Notes under the pieces: generated by a model
Seen by the model: only the letters and a program-made list of their open reading frames with translations
What the model was told of the DNA's origin: nothing
Databases searched by the model: none
Source of the DNA: JBCBGF01 sp039193455
GTDB lineage: Bacteria; Pseudomonadota; Alphaproteobacteria; Rhodobacterales; Rhodobacteraceae
NCBI GenBank assembly: GCA_039193455.1
Contig: JBCCWO010000016.1
Span: 22,741 to 86,740 of the forward strand
DNA: 64,000 nt
Direction: 5' to 3'
Part shown: positions 42,817-52,990 of the stretch, piece by piece
How the letters are laid out: every line of letters starts with the position of its first letter
How positions within the stretch are numbered: the stretch's first letter is position 1
Made by a program: the position numbers and the translations under genes

Positions 42817-43242
42817 CTGGCCCAAAAACATCCGGTCGCCCGCATTGCCCACCCTCTCGCGCGCCATGTCGAGCGGCATCCATGTCTCGGTATGGCCGGG
42901 CTCCGTCGGGCCGCTGAGCCGCAGGGCCGGTTTGGCCAGATAGATGTGGCAGATCTTTTCCGCCCACAGATCGTATTCCGGCATGTAGGTAAACCGACGA
43001 AACGCACCCAGCCGCCGGGGGCGCGCGATGCGCCAGCCGGTTTCTTCCAGAACCTCACGATAAAGCGCGGTGAGCGGTGATTCACCGGGGTCGATCCCAC
43101 CGCCCGGCAGCTGATACTCGGGGATCGGTTCGGCTTGGTGGGTCAACAGCACGTCGCGCCCGCTCAGCAGCACGGCATAGGCACCCGGGCGTTGCGTGTA
43201 GTGCATATCAGCCTTGACCGGCTCGCCAACCCGCCTGATCAC
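42805..43242 (-). CDS. NUDIX hydrolase
   Basis: The NUDIX box is complete: GGGIDPGESPLTALYREVLEETGW. The protein has 145 residues from the GTG at 43242 (IRRVGEPVKADMHYTQRPGAYAVLL), which I prefer because the longest reading starts from TTG at 43290 and would cross the hslO promoter. A start at the Met in ADMHY is also possible. The substrate (a nucleoside diphosphate derivative) is not evident. It is convergent with the phosphatase gene and divergent from hslO. Confidence 0.85.
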   Translation of the reverse strand: MIRRVGEPVKADMHYTQRPGAYAVLLSGRDVLLTHQAEPIPEYQLPGGGIDPGESPLTALYREVLEETGWRIARPRRLGAFRRFTYMPEYDLWAEKICHIYLAKPALRLSGPTEPGHTETWMPLDMARERVGNAGDRMFLGQLTL

Positions 43243-43246
43243 TTCG

Positions 43247-43279
43247 CTTGGACCCCCGCGCACCGTCCCTATATAGTCG
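43247..43279 (+). promoter_or_regulatory. Candidate heat-shock (RpoH) promoter of hslO
   Basis: CTTG at 43247-43250 is followed, after 17 bases, by CCTATATAG (43268-43276). From memory this matches the alphaproteobacterial RpoH pattern CTTG-N17/18-CYTATNTNNG except at the last base. It also reads as a housekeeping TTGGAC-N16-TATATA pair. The hslO ATG is 40 bases downstream. Confidence 0.55.
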
Positions 43280-43315
43280 CGGTATGCCAACTCGGCCGCG
43301 CCAAGGAAACCCCCG

Positions 43316-44314
43316 ATGACTCTCGGTTCACAGATCGCTTGGGACGATACCGTCCTGCCGTTTCAACTCGACCGCTCCGATATCCGCGGACGGGTCGCGC
43401 GGCTTGACGGGGTGCTCGACAACATCCTGGCCCAGCATGACTATCCCGCGCCGATCGAGGCGCTGGTGGCTGAGGCTGCGCTGCTGACGGCGCTGATCGG
43501 GCAGACGATCAAACTGCGCTGGAAACTGTCGCTGCAGGTCCGCGGTGACGGGCCCGCGCGACTGATCGCGACGGATTACTATGCCCCCACCAGCGAGGGC
43601 GAGCCCGCGCGCATCCGCGCCTATGCCAGTTTCGATGACACCCGGCTGAGCGACACGCAACCGGCCTTCGACCAGATTGGTAAGGGCTACTTCGCGGTAC
43701 TGATCGATCAGGGTCAGGACATGGTGCCCTATCAAGGGATTACGCCCATCGCAGGCGGTTCGCTGGCCTCCTGTGCAGAAACCTATTTCGCCCAATCCGA
43801 ACAGCTGCCGACGCGGTTCGCGCTCAGCTTTGGCCGGTCATCCCTCGCCGACGGGCCGGACGGATGGCGCGCGGGCGGCGTGATGCTGCAGCACATGCCC
43901 GAAGCCTCACCCTTTGCCACGGGCGGTGCCTCGGGCGAAGGCGGCCTGCTGCAGGCCGAAGACGTGCTCGACGCCGAAGAGCTTGAGAACTGGTCGCGGG
44001 CCAACCTGTTGCTCGACACGGTGGATGATCTTGAGCTGGTGGGCCCGTCGGTGCAACCCACGGACCTGCTGGTGCGGCTGTTTCACGAAGAAGCCCCGCG
44101 GGTTTTCGACAGCCAGCCGGTGGCCTTTGGCTGCACCTGCTCGGCCGAGCGTGTGCGCCAGAGCATGTCGATCTACTCCGCCAAGGACATCGCCCATATG
44201 ACCACCGACGAGGGCATCGTGACCGCCGACTGCCAGTTCTGTGGTGCGCATTATGAGTTTCAACCCGAAACGCTGGGGTTCGAGGCGACGGAGGCGGCGG
44301 GTGACGGGTCCTGA
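43316..44314 (+). CDS. hslO: Redox-regulated chaperone Hsp33
   Basis: Hsp33 is a cytoplasmic holdase switched on by oxidation of a zinc-bound cysteine set. The 332 residues end with the four cysteines: CTCSAERV followed later by ADCQFCGAHY. The N-terminal body includes GRVARLDGVLDNILAQHDYP and GQDMVPYQGITPIAGGSLASCAETYFAQSEQLPT. The start ATG is 40 bases after a promoter resembling the heat-shock type. The end overlaps the next NUDIX gene. Confidence 0.96.
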   Translation: MTLGSQIAWDDTVLPFQLDRSDIRGRVARLDGVLDNILAQHDYPAPIEALVAEAALLTALIGQTIKLRWKLSLQVRGDGPARLIATDYYAPTSEGEPARIRAYASFDDTRLSDTQPAFDQIGKGYFAVLIDQGQDMVPYQGITPIAGGSLASCAETYFAQSEQLPTRFALSFGRSSLADGPDGWRAGGVMLQHMPEASPFATGGASGEGGLLQAEDVLDAEELENWSRANLLLDTVDDLELVGPSVQPTDLLVRLFHEEAPRVFDSQPVAFGCTCSAERVRQSMSIYSAKDIAHMTTDEGIVTADCQFCGAHYEFQPETLGFEATEAAGDGS

Positions 44315-44903
44315 GACCCGCACCCAACTGTGTGCGGCCCTGGCGCGCCATGGCGGTGCATCGTCCGACTTTGACCTGAACCCGGGCACCGTTCTGCCCG
44401 AGGGGCGCAAGCTGCGTGAGGCCGGTGTTTTGATCGCGGTTGAGGCGTTTGCGGGCGTGCCGCAGGTGCTGTTGACCAAGCGTTCATCACGCCTGAAACA
44501 CCATCCCGGCCAGATCGCGTTTCCTGGCGGGAAAATGGACGCCGCGGACCCCGACGTCACCCATGCCGCGCTGCGCGAGGCGGATGAAGAGATCGGGCTG
44601 CCGAATGCCGCCATCGACGTGCTGGGTCACCTGCCGATCCATGAGACGGTGACAGGCTTTCGCGTTACCCCGGTGATTGGCTGGGTCACCCGGCCTTTTG
44701 ATATCCGGCCCGAACCCGGCGAAGTGGAAGAGGTGTTCCGCGTCCCGCTCGCGCATGTGACCGACCCCGCAAACTTCCTTGTCGAGGGTCGGCGTTGGCG
44801 GGGCACGCGGCGACACTACTACACTGTACCCTGGGGGCCCTATTACATCTGGGGCGCTACCGCCCGGATGCTGCGCGGCTTGGCCGAGCGGATGCAGCCG
44901 TGA
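44301..44903 (+). CDS. NUDIX hydrolase, coenzyme A pyrophosphatase type
   Basis: The 200 residues from GTG at 44301 carry the NUDIX box FPGGKMDAADPDVTHAALREADEEIGL and an upstream KRSSRLKHHPGQIAFPGG, the pattern of NudL/CoA diphosphatases. It overlaps the hslO stop and is itself coupled by GTGA to the CCA-adding enzyme. The reaction suggested is cleavage of CoA to 4'-phosphopantetheine and ADP. Confidence 0.9.
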   Translation: MTGPETRTQLCAALARHGGASSDFDLNPGTVLPEGRKLREAGVLIAVEAFAGVPQVLLTKRSSRLKHHPGQIAFPGGKMDAADPDVTHAALREADEEIGLPNAAIDVLGHLPIHETVTGFRVTPVIGWVTRPFDIRPEPGEVEEVFRVPLAHVTDPANFLVEGRRWRGTRRHYYTVPWGPYYIWGATARMLRGLAERMQP

Positions 44904-46072
44904 CGCGGATCCGGGCAGAGTGGATCACGCGACCGGCGACACAAGCGGTGGTGAACGCGCTTGAAGCCGAGGGGCACCATGCGTTCTTTGTCGGCGGCTG
45001 TGTGCGCAACGCGCTGATGGGCGCGCCGGTGTCCGACATTGATCTGGCCACCGATGCGGTCCCCGAAGACGTGATCCGACTTGCCAAGGCCGCTGGGCTA
45101 ACGCCGGTGCCCACCGGTATCGCCCACGGCACGGTCACGGTCGTCTCAGATCACATCGGCTACGAGGTGACGACGTTCCGCCGCGATGTCGAAACCGATG
45201 GGCGGCGCGCGGTTGTGGCGTTCTCGACGGATATTTCCGAGGATGCGTTACGGCGGGATTTCACTATGAACGCGCTTTACGCCGACCGGTCGGGCCAGGT
45301 GATCGATCCACTTGAGCACGGCCTCGCGGATCTGGCCCAGCGCCGTCTGCGGTTCATCGAAGACCCGCTGGCGCGCATTCGCGAGGACTACCTGCGAATC
45401 CTGCGGTTCTTTCGCTTTCACGCCTGGTACGGGGCCGCCGATCACGGGCCGGACCCCGACGCGCTCAACGCCATCGCGCGCAGTCTTGATGGCCTCGACG
45501 GGCTCTCGGCTGAGCGGGTTGGGAGCGAGATGATGAAATTGCTCTATGCGCCCGACCCCGCACCAAGCGTCGCGGTCATGGCGCAGACCGGTGTCCTTGC
45601 GGCGGTCCTGCCCGGGGCGGACGCGCGGTCGCTGGCCCCGCTCGTGCATCTGGAAGGCGAACATGGCCTTTCCCCGGATCCGATCCGTCGGCTTGGCGCG
45701 CTGGGCGGAGCGGATGTGGCCGAGCGTTGGCGCCTGTCGCGCAAGGCGACCCAGCGGCTGGAGGAGATGCGCGAGGCTGCCGGGGCATCCGACGGTGCCG
45801 CGGCGCTGGGCTACCGCTACGGAGCCGGGATGGCGGTGGATGCGCTGACGCTCAGGGCCGCAAGCACAGGTACCGCAATGTCCGAGACGACTGTCGCCGA
45901 GGCAGAAGCGGGCGCGACCGCCGTCTTCCCGCTCAAGGCGCGCGATCTGGGAGGGCGGTTCAAGGGCGCTGACATCGGTGAGACCTTGCGCAGGCTGGAA
46001 GCCGCTTGGATCGCCTCGGGCTTTACGCTGGACCGCAACGCCCTGCTGGAAAAACTGCCCCGCAGCGATTGA
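44900..46072 (+). CDS. cca: CCA tRNA nucleotidyltransferase
   Basis: The enzyme adds or repairs the CCA end of tRNA. The 390 residues start at GTG 44900 in a GTGA overlap with the NUDIX gene. The nucleotidyltransferase core is HHAFFVGGCVRNALMGAPVSDIDLATDAVPEDV, with the DxD metal site, and the neck region RRDFTMNALYADRSGQVIDP plus DPLARIREDYLRILRFFRFHAWYG is intact. No HD domain is obvious, as usual for alphaproteobacterial forms. Confidence 0.95.
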   Translation: MTRIRAEWITRPATQAVVNALEAEGHHAFFVGGCVRNALMGAPVSDIDLATDAVPEDVIRLAKAAGLTPVPTGIAHGTVTVVSDHIGYEVTTFRRDVETDGRRAVVAFSTDISEDALRRDFTMNALYADRSGQVIDPLEHGLADLAQRRLRFIEDPLARIREDYLRILRFFRFHAWYGAADHGPDPDALNAIARSLDGLDGLSAERVGSEMMKLLYAPDPAPSVAVMAQTGVLAAVLPGADARSLAPLVHLEGEHGLSPDPIRRLGALGGADVAERWRLSRKATQRLEEMREAAGASDGAAALGYRYGAGMAVDALTLRAASTGTAMSETTVAEAEAGATAVFPLKARDLGGRFKGADIGETLRRLEAAWIASGFTLDRNALLEKLPRSD

Positions 46073-46105
46073 GCTTGGCCGCACTTTCGTGTCTTTACCC
46101 GCGCG

Positions 46106-46690
46106 ATGACCTTCGATCCGCTCTATGCCTTTGTCTTTGCCGGGCTCTTTACGCCCGGGCCGAATGTCATCTTGCTCACCGCCAGCGGGGTGCGCTTTGG
46201 CTTTCGCCGCACGCTGCCGCACGTTCTGGGCGTGGCCATCGGGGTCGGCATCATCGCCGCGCTGACCGGCCTTGGGATCGGTGCCCTCTTGGCCGCGCGA
46301 CCGGGGCTTGAGCTGATCCTCAAGCTTGGCGCGGCGGCGTGGATCCTGTGGATGGCATGGAAACTGTTCGCCGCCACCACGCAACCCGAAGCGAAAGAGC
46401 GCGACCGCCCCTTCACGTTCATCGAGGCGGTGCTTTTCCAGTGGATCAACCCCAAGATCTGGGCCGTGGCCCTTGCGGCGTCGAGCGGGTACAGCATCGG
46501 CCTCGCCCCCCTGCCCGAAGCGGCACGCCTTGCCAGCGCGTTTTCCGGCATCAACCTGGGCGTCTGCCTGTTCTGGAGCTTTGCGGGGAGCCTTCTGTCC
46601 TATCTGCTGGCCGCCCCGAAAGCCTGGGCGATCTTCATGCGGATCATGGCCGTCCTGCTTGCGGGGTCGGCCTTGATGGTTTTCCTCTAG
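46106..46690 (+). CDS. LysE/RhtB-family amino-acid exporter
   Basis: The 194-residue membrane protein has the N-terminal LysE signature FAGLFTPGPNVILLTASGVRFGFRRTLPHVLGVAIGVG and about six membrane segments, ending in AWAIFMRIMAVLLAGSALMVFL. Members export amino acids or homoserine lactones; this one's substrate is unknown. It begins 33 bases after cca and 50 bases before the ABC exporter pair. Confidence 0.9.
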   Translation: MTFDPLYAFVFAGLFTPGPNVILLTASGVRFGFRRTLPHVLGVAIGVGIIAALTGLGIGALLAARPGLELILKLGAAAWILWMAWKLFAATTQPEAKERDRPFTFIEAVLFQWINPKIWAVALAASSGYSIGLAPLPEAARLASAFSGINLGVCLFWSFAGSLLSYLLAAPKAWAIFMRIMAVLLAGSALMVFL

Positions 46691-46739
46691 CCCCGAAGCG
46701 TCTATATGCAGGGCCATAACGCAAAGGCCTTGTCCTCCC

Positions 46740-48584
46740 GTGTTCCGCTTCTTCGAAAACCTTGTCGACCCGTATGTCACATACGCGGATAACGACACGC
46801 CGCCGCGCCGTCTGTGGCCGTTCATGCGCGAATACTGTCGCCCGTTCACGCGCGTTTTCACCTATGCGGGGCTGATGTCGGTGGTCGTGGCCACGGTCGA
46901 AATCTGGCTCATCGGCTACATGGGTCGCCTCGTCGACATCCTGAGCCAGACCGGACCGGAAGAGCTGTGGGCGACGCATGGAACCGAACTGATCCTGGTG
47001 ACGGTGTTCCTTCTGCTCTTTCGCCCGATGCTGCAGGCCCTCGACGTCCTGCTGCTCAACAACACGATCCTGCCGAACTTTGGCACGCTGATCCGGTGGC
47101 GGGCGCACAAGCATGTGCTGCGCCAGTCCGTTGGGTGGTTTGAGAACGACTTCGCCGGGCGGATCGCTAACCGGATCATGCAGACGCCCCCGGCGGCGGG
47201 CGAGGCGGTGTTCCAGGTGTTCGACGCGATGACCTTTGCGCTGGCGTATCTGGTCGGTGCAGCGATCCTGCTGTCAAACGCGGATCCGCGGCTGGCCGTC
47301 CCCCTCGTGATCTGGGCGGCGCTCTACGGCCTTTTGGTCCGCTGGACAGTGACCCGCATCGGCCCCGCCTCAAAGGCCGCATCAGACGCGCGCAGCGAGG
47401 TCACGGGCCGGGTTGTCGACAGCTACACGAACATTCACTCGGTCAAGATGTTCGCCCATCACGACCGCGAACTGGCCTATGCGCGCGAGGCGATCGATCG
47501 GACCCGCAGCACTTTCCAAAAAGAGATGCGGATCTTCACGATCATGGACATCGCGCTGGTCACCCTGAACGGGCTCTTGATCGTCGGCTGCGTGGGCTGG
47601 GCGATCTGGCTCTGGGTCGGCGGCAGCGCGACGGTGGGTGTCGTCGCCGCGGCCTCGGCGCTTGCGCTGCGGCTCAGCGCGATGACCGGATGGATCATGT
47701 GGGCGCTGACGTCTTTCTTCCAGAACCTCGGCGTCATCTCGGAAGGGATGGAGACGATTGCCCAGCCGATTACGCTGACGGATCGGAGCGACGCCAAACC
47801 GCTGGCCCTCACCGAGGGGCGCATCAAGGTGGCCGGGCTGACGCACCATTACGGTCGCCAAAGCGGTGGGCTCGAGGGGATCGACCTGACTATCGATCCG
47901 GGCGAGAAGATCGGATTGATCGGTCGGTCGGGTGCGGGAAAATCGACCTTCGTGAAGCTGCTTTTGCGGTTCTACGACCCCGATGGCGGGCGGATCGAAA
48001 TCGACGGGCAGGATATCTCGCAAGTCTCGCAGGACAGCCTGCGCCAGGTAATCGGCATGGTGCAGCAGGACAGCTCGCTTCTTCACCGATCCGTACGCGA
48101 CAACATCCTATACGGCCGCCCGGATGCCACCGAGGACGAGGTTATGGCCGCCGCGCGTCGGGCCGAAGCGGACGAATTCATCGCCGATCTGGAGGATCCG
48201 CAGGGCCGCACCGGCTTTGCCGCGCAGGTGGGGGAACGCGGTGTCAAACTGTCGGGTGGCCAGCGTCAGCGGGTGGCGCTTGCAAGGGTCATGCTGAAAG
48301 ATGCGCCCATTCTGGTTCTGGACGAGGCGACAAGCGCGCTGGATAGCGAGGTTGAGGCCGCCATTCAGGACACGCTCTATGGCCTGATGGAGGGCAAGAC
48401 GGTGATCGCAATTGCCCACCGCCTGTCGACCATCGCCCGGATGGACCGTATCCTGGTGCTGGACGGCGGGCGTATCGTCGAACAGGGCAGCCATGCCGAG
48501 CTTTTGGCCAAAGGCGGCCTATATGCCCGTTTCTGGGATCGTCAGTCTGGCGGTTTTATCGGAACCGTGGAGGCCGCTGAGTGA
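46740..48584 (+). CDS. ABC exporter, fused permease and ATPase (first of a pair)
   Basis: The 614 residues, from GTG at 46740, combine about six membrane helices (AGLMSVVVATVEIWLIGYM is one) with an ATPase: Walker A GRSGAGKST, signature LSGGQRQRVALARVML, Walker B ILVLDEATSALDSE and IAHRLSTIARM. The domain order is that of MsbA/LmrA-type exporters. GTGA overlap with the second copy and similar size suggest a heterodimeric exporter. No substrate clue is nearby. Confidence 0.92.
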   Translation: MFRFFENLVDPYVTYADNDTPPRRLWPFMREYCRPFTRVFTYAGLMSVVVATVEIWLIGYMGRLVDILSQTGPEELWATHGTELILVTVFLLLFRPMLQALDVLLLNNTILPNFGTLIRWRAHKHVLRQSVGWFENDFAGRIANRIMQTPPAAGEAVFQVFDAMTFALAYLVGAAILLSNADPRLAVPLVIWAALYGLLVRWTVTRIGPASKAASDARSEVTGRVVDSYTNIHSVKMFAHHDRELAYAREAIDRTRSTFQKEMRIFTIMDIALVTLNGLLIVGCVGWAIWLWVGGSATVGVVAAASALALRLSAMTGWIMWALTSFFQNLGVISEGMETIAQPITLTDRSDAKPLALTEGRIKVAGLTHHYGRQSGGLEGIDLTIDPGEKIGLIGRSGAGKSTFVKLLLRFYDPDGGRIEIDGQDISQVSQDSLRQVIGMVQQDSSLLHRSVRDNILYGRPDATEDEVMAAARRAEADEFIADLEDPQGRTGFAAQVGERGVKLSGGQRQRVALARVMLKDAPILVLDEATSALDSEVEAAIQDTLYGLMEGKTVIAIAHRLSTIARMDRILVLDGGRIVEQGSHAELLAKGGLYARFWDRQSGGFIGTVEAAE

Positions 48585-50410
48585 GACCGAGCGAGGCAAT
48601 CGACGCATTCAAACCTGCCGAAGGGCCACCGCCCCAAGAGCTGCGCCCTTTTATCGGCTGGGCGCTGCAGGGAAGCGGGCCGGCCCTGGTGGCGGGCAGC
48701 GCGGTGTCGATTGCCGCCGGTGTGGCTGAGATCACCGGCGCGGTGATCTTGGGCTGGGTGATCGACGCCGCCCTTGCCGCCGGACCCGACCAAATCCTGG
48801 GCTCACCCGCGATCTACGTCTTCGCGGTTCTCTTCTTTCTCGGGTTGCGGCCGGTGCTGTTTGGTTTGAACGCGATGTTTCAAAACATCGTCGTGGCGCC
48901 AAACCTCATGGCAATGGCTTTGCAGCGCCTGCACCGCTACACGCTGGGTCAGCCGGTCACGTTTTTTGACAACGACTATGCCGGGCGGATTTCGCAGAAA
49001 GAGATGCAGACCGCCCGGGCCCTCACCGATGCTGTGGTCGAGGTGCTGCAGACGGTGTTCTTTGCGCTGGCCTCGGTGGTCGGGGCGATCGTATTGCTCG
49101 GTGCGGTCGACTGGCGGATTTCGCTGGTGGTCGCGGTCTGGATGGTCGCCTATCTCGCGCTGATCCGGTACTTCATGCCGCGCATCCGCAAACGATCTAA
49201 GGCGCGCGCGGCGTCGCGGGCCAATGTCACCGGTCAGGTCGTCGATACGATCACAAACATCAAATCCGTCAAGCTTTTTGCCCATGCCGATCACGAAGAC
49301 CGCGCCGCACTGCGCGCCATGGCCGATCTGCGGGAAAGAACGCTGGACTACGGCTATGTTTCGGTGGCCTTCCGCACGATGCTGATCACGCTGGCGGGCT
49401 TTCTGCCCTTGATCCTTGTGGGCGGTGCGCTGTGGTACTGGTCGCTGGGGCTCGTCTCGGCCGGGGACATCGCGGCCACCGGGGCCGTGTCGCTGCGGCT
49501 GGCGCAGATGACAGGGTGGGTCAGCTTCACGCTCATGACGCTCTACGCCAACATAGGCGAGGTCGAGGATGGGATCCGCACACTCACCCCGCCACATGCG
49601 CTGATCGATGCGCCCGATGCCCGCGCGCTGGAAATCACCAAGCCAGAGATCCGGTTCGAAGACGTGCGCTTTGCCTATGGGCGGCAGTCGGGTGGGGTCG
49701 AGCATATCGACCTCACCGTGCATGCGGGCGAAAAGATCGGGATTGTCGGGGCCTCGGGCGCGGGCAAATCGACGATGGTGTCGCTGCTTTTGCGCCTTTA
49801 CGACGTCGAAGAGGGCCGCGTTCTGGTCTCGGGCGAGGATGTGCGCGATGTCACCCAGGAAAGCCTGCGCCGCAGCATCGCCACGGTCACGCAGGAAACC
49901 GCGATGTTCAATCGTTCGGCCCGCGAGAACATCCTTTACGGCCGTCCCGATGCCAGCGAGGGCGACCTGATCGACGCCGCCCGCCGGGCAGAAGCGCTTG
50001 ACTTCATCTCGGACCTGAAAGACTTCCAGGGGCGCGAGGGGTTCGAGGCGCATCTGGGCGAGCGCGGCGTCAAACTGTCGGGCGGCCAGCGGCAGCGGAT
50101 CGCCCTGGCCCGCGCGATCCTGAAGGGTGCGCCGATCCTGATCCTCGACGAAGCGACAAGCGCGCTCGACAGCGAGGTCGAGGCCTCGATCCAGGCCGCG
50201 CTTGAGCGGGTGATGGAGGGTAAGACCGTGCTGGCCATTGCCCACCGCCTGTCGACGATTGCGCGGATGGATCGGATCATCGTCCTGGACGAAGGGCATA
50301 TCCGCGAGATCGGCACGCACCGCGAGTTGCTGCAAAAGAACGGGCTTTATGCGCGCTACTGGGAACGCCAGTCCGGCGGCTTTTTGCGCTTTGACGAGGC
50401 GGCTGAGTGA
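48581..50410 (+). CDS. ABC exporter, fused permease and ATPase (second of a pair)
   Basis: The 609 residues repeat the exporter plan: membrane domain with FFDNDYAGRISQKEMQTAR, then Walker A GASGAGKSTMVSLLLRLYD, signature LSGGQRQRIALARAILKGA, Walker B ILILDEATSALDSE, IAHRLSTIARMDRIIVLD. All catalytic motifs are intact in both subunits, unlike many heterodimers where one site is degenerate. It starts at GTG overlapping the first subunit and ends overlapping the RNA methyltransferase. Confidence 0.92.
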   Translation: MRPSEAIDAFKPAEGPPPQELRPFIGWALQGSGPALVAGSAVSIAAGVAEITGAVILGWVIDAALAAGPDQILGSPAIYVFAVLFFLGLRPVLFGLNAMFQNIVVAPNLMAMALQRLHRYTLGQPVTFFDNDYAGRISQKEMQTARALTDAVVEVLQTVFFALASVVGAIVLLGAVDWRISLVVAVWMVAYLALIRYFMPRIRKRSKARAASRANVTGQVVDTITNIKSVKLFAHADHEDRAALRAMADLRERTLDYGYVSVAFRTMLITLAGFLPLILVGGALWYWSLGLVSAGDIAATGAVSLRLAQMTGWVSFTLMTLYANIGEVEDGIRTLTPPHALIDAPDARALEITKPEIRFEDVRFAYGRQSGGVEHIDLTVHAGEKIGIVGASGAGKSTMVSLLLRLYDVEEGRVLVSGEDVRDVTQESLRRSIATVTQETAMFNRSARENILYGRPDASEGDLIDAARRAEALDFISDLKDFQGREGFEAHLGERGVKLSGGQRQRIALARAILKGAPILILDEATSALDSEVEASIQAALERVMEGKTVLAIAHRLSTIARMDRIIVLDEGHIREIGTHRELLQKNGLYARYWERQSGGFLRFDEAAE

Positions 50411-51636
50411 GCCACGAGATCCGGCGGCTGGGCCATCTGGGCGACGGGATCGCCGATGGGCCGGTTTACGTCGCGCGCGCCTTGCCCGGTGAGGTGGTCG
50501 CGGGCGATGTGATCGACGGCCGGATCGCCGCGCCGCGCATCGTGACCCCCTCGGAGGATCGGGTGCGCGCCGGGTGCCGCCACTACAAGGCGTGCGGGGG
50601 ATGCGCCGTGATGCATGCCGCGGACCCGTTCGTTGCCGATTGGAAGCAAGGCGTGGTCGCGGCGGCCTTGGCAGCCCAGGGTATTGAGACCACGTTTCGC
50701 CCGATCGCGACGTCCCCGCCGGCCGCGCGCAGGCGGGCCACCTTTGCAGGGCGACGCCTGCGAAACGGCGCGCTGGTCGGGTTTCACGGGCGCGCGTCCC
50801 ACGCCGTGGTCGCGGTGCCCGATTGCCAGTTGCTCCACCCCGATCTCATCGCGGCTCTGCCAGCTTGCGACGCCTTGACCCGCGCAATGGGCCCGCGGCG
50901 GGGAGAACTGCGGATGGCGGTCACCGTTTCGCAAGCCGGGCTTGATATCGACCTCAGCGAAACGCGTTTGCCCACGCGCGAGGATCGGATGGCGTTGGCA
51001 GAGATCGCTGGCGCCCATCCCATCGCGCGGATCAGTTTTGAAGGGGATCCTGTGATCACAGCCGCTGCACCAACCCAGGATTTCGACGGGATCACGGTGA
51101 CCCCGCCACCCGGGGCGTTTCTGCAAGCGACGAAGCACGGAGAGGCCGCGCTGCGGCAGGCAGTGACCGCAGCGGTTGGTCCAGCACGCCGTCTCGTCGA
51201 TCTATTCGCCGGCTGCGGTACCTTTGCCCTGCCACTGGCGCGCAATGCCGAGGTGCACGCTGTGGAAGGCGATCGGGCGATGACCGACGCCCTCGATCAG
51301 GGCTGGCGGCAGGCGACTGGGCTGAAGGCGGTGACAGCCGAGAGCGGCGATCTCTTTCGCGCGCCATTGCTGCCCGACGAACTGAACCGCTTTGATGCGG
51401 CGGTCATCGACCCGCCCCGCGCGGGGGCCGAGGCACAGATGCGGGCCATCGCGGCCTCGACACTCACACGGGTCGCCGCCGTGTCGTGCAATCCGGTGAC
51501 CTTTGCGCGCGATGCAAAACTGTTGGTCGCAGCGGGGTTTCGCCTGAATTGGGTGCAAGTGGTGGATCAGTTCCGCTGGAGCGCGCATGTGGAGCTTGCA
51601 GCCGCCTTCACACGCGATCATATCGCGGGCAACTGA
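50407..51636 (+). CDS. Class I RNA methyltransferase, RlmD/TrmA family
   Basis: The 409 residues include the iron-sulfur-type cysteine set CRHYKACGGCAVMHA, the SAM motif VDLFAGCGTFALPLA, the DPPRAGAEAQM catalytic loop and the nucleophile region VSCNPVTFARD. This is the 5-methyluridine methyltransferase plan (RlmC, RlmD or TrmA); the target base is not decidable here. It begins at GTG in a GTGA overlap with the ABC exporter, so it is probably co-translated. Confidence 0.9.
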   Translation: MSHEIRRLGHLGDGIADGPVYVARALPGEVVAGDVIDGRIAAPRIVTPSEDRVRAGCRHYKACGGCAVMHAADPFVADWKQGVVAAALAAQGIETTFRPIATSPPAARRRATFAGRRLRNGALVGFHGRASHAVVAVPDCQLLHPDLIAALPACDALTRAMGPRRGELRMAVTVSQAGLDIDLSETRLPTREDRMALAEIAGAHPIARISFEGDPVITAAAPTQDFDGITVTPPPGAFLQATKHGEAALRQAVTAAVGPARRLVDLFAGCGTFALPLARNAEVHAVEGDRAMTDALDQGWRQATGLKAVTAESGDLFRAPLLPDELNRFDAAVIDPPRAGAEAQMRAIAASTLTRVAAVSCNPVTFARDAKLLVAAGFRLNWVQVVDQFRWSAHVELAAAFTRDHIAGN

Positions 51637-51648
51637 AGGGGCGGCAGA

Positions 51649-52425
<777 letters not shown>

Positions 52426-52431
52426 GGGCTA

Positions 52432-52460
52432 TTGGTTTGTTAGCAAATCTACGCTATTGT
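52432..52460 (+). promoter_or_regulatory. Candidate promoter of the L,D-transpeptidase lipoprotein gene
   Basis: TTGGTT (52432-52437) and TATTGT (52455-52460) are separated by 17 bases in the AT-rich gap before the ATG at 52493. Confidence 0.4.
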
Positions 52461-52492
52461 TTTGCCATAATTTCCGGCCAACGGACGCAGGC

Positions 52493-52987
52493 ATGAAACG
52501 TAGACAAGTCATCGGCCTTGCGGCCGCAACGCTGGCCCTGTCGGGCTGCGCCTCGAAGTTCCGCGATTACGAGGGGCCCGAGGTGACGCGCCTGATCGTG
52601 CTCAAGGACCGGCGCAAGCTGTATCTGATGCATGGCCAACGCTCGGTCCGCAGCTTTGACATCGATCTGGGCTTTGCGCCGGTGGGCCACAAACAGGTCG
52701 AAGGCGACGGCAAAACGCCGGAGGGCCAGTACATCATCGACCGCCGCAATCCCAACAGCGCGTTTCATCTGTCGCTCGGCATCTCGTACCCGCAGCCGTC
52801 CGACGTGCTGTCGGCCCGCGAACTGGGCCAGGGCCCCGGGGGCGATATCTTCATTCACGGCACGCCCGCGCTTTTTGCCGACCGCGGCCCGGACTGGACC
52901 TGGGGCTGCATCGCGGTAACGAACCGCGAGATGGAAGATATCTATGCGATGGTGCAGGTCGGCACGCCGATCAGCATCTATCCCTGA
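52493..52987 (+). CDS. L,D-transpeptidase (YkuD) lipoprotein
   Basis: The 164 residues start with a lipoprotein leader (LAAATLALSGCAS, lipid Cys21). The YkuD domain has DIFIHGTPALFADRGPDWTWGCIAVTNREM, carrying the catalytic His and Cys. Such enzymes form 3-3 crosslinks in peptidoglycan or attach lipoproteins to it. The family core is short here. A second YkuD gene lies 700 bases on, with a CAP gene between. Confidence 0.9.
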   Translation: MKRRQVIGLAAATLALSGCASKFRDYEGPEVTRLIVLKDRRKLYLMHGQRSVRSFDIDLGFAPVGHKQVEGDGKTPEGQYIIDRRNPNSAFHLSLGISYPQPSDVLSARELGQGPGGDIFIHGTPALFADRGPDWTWGCIAVTNREMEDIYAMVQVGTPISIYP

Positions 52988-52990
52988 GCG

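Noticed and set aside
45248..46861. Minus-strand frame of 537 codons opposite cca and the LysE gene
   Set aside because: It spans two well-supported plus-strand genes and shows no motif.
48803..50335. Minus-strand frame of 510 codons opposite the second ABC exporter
   Set aside because: Antisense shadow of a gene with complete ATPase motifs.
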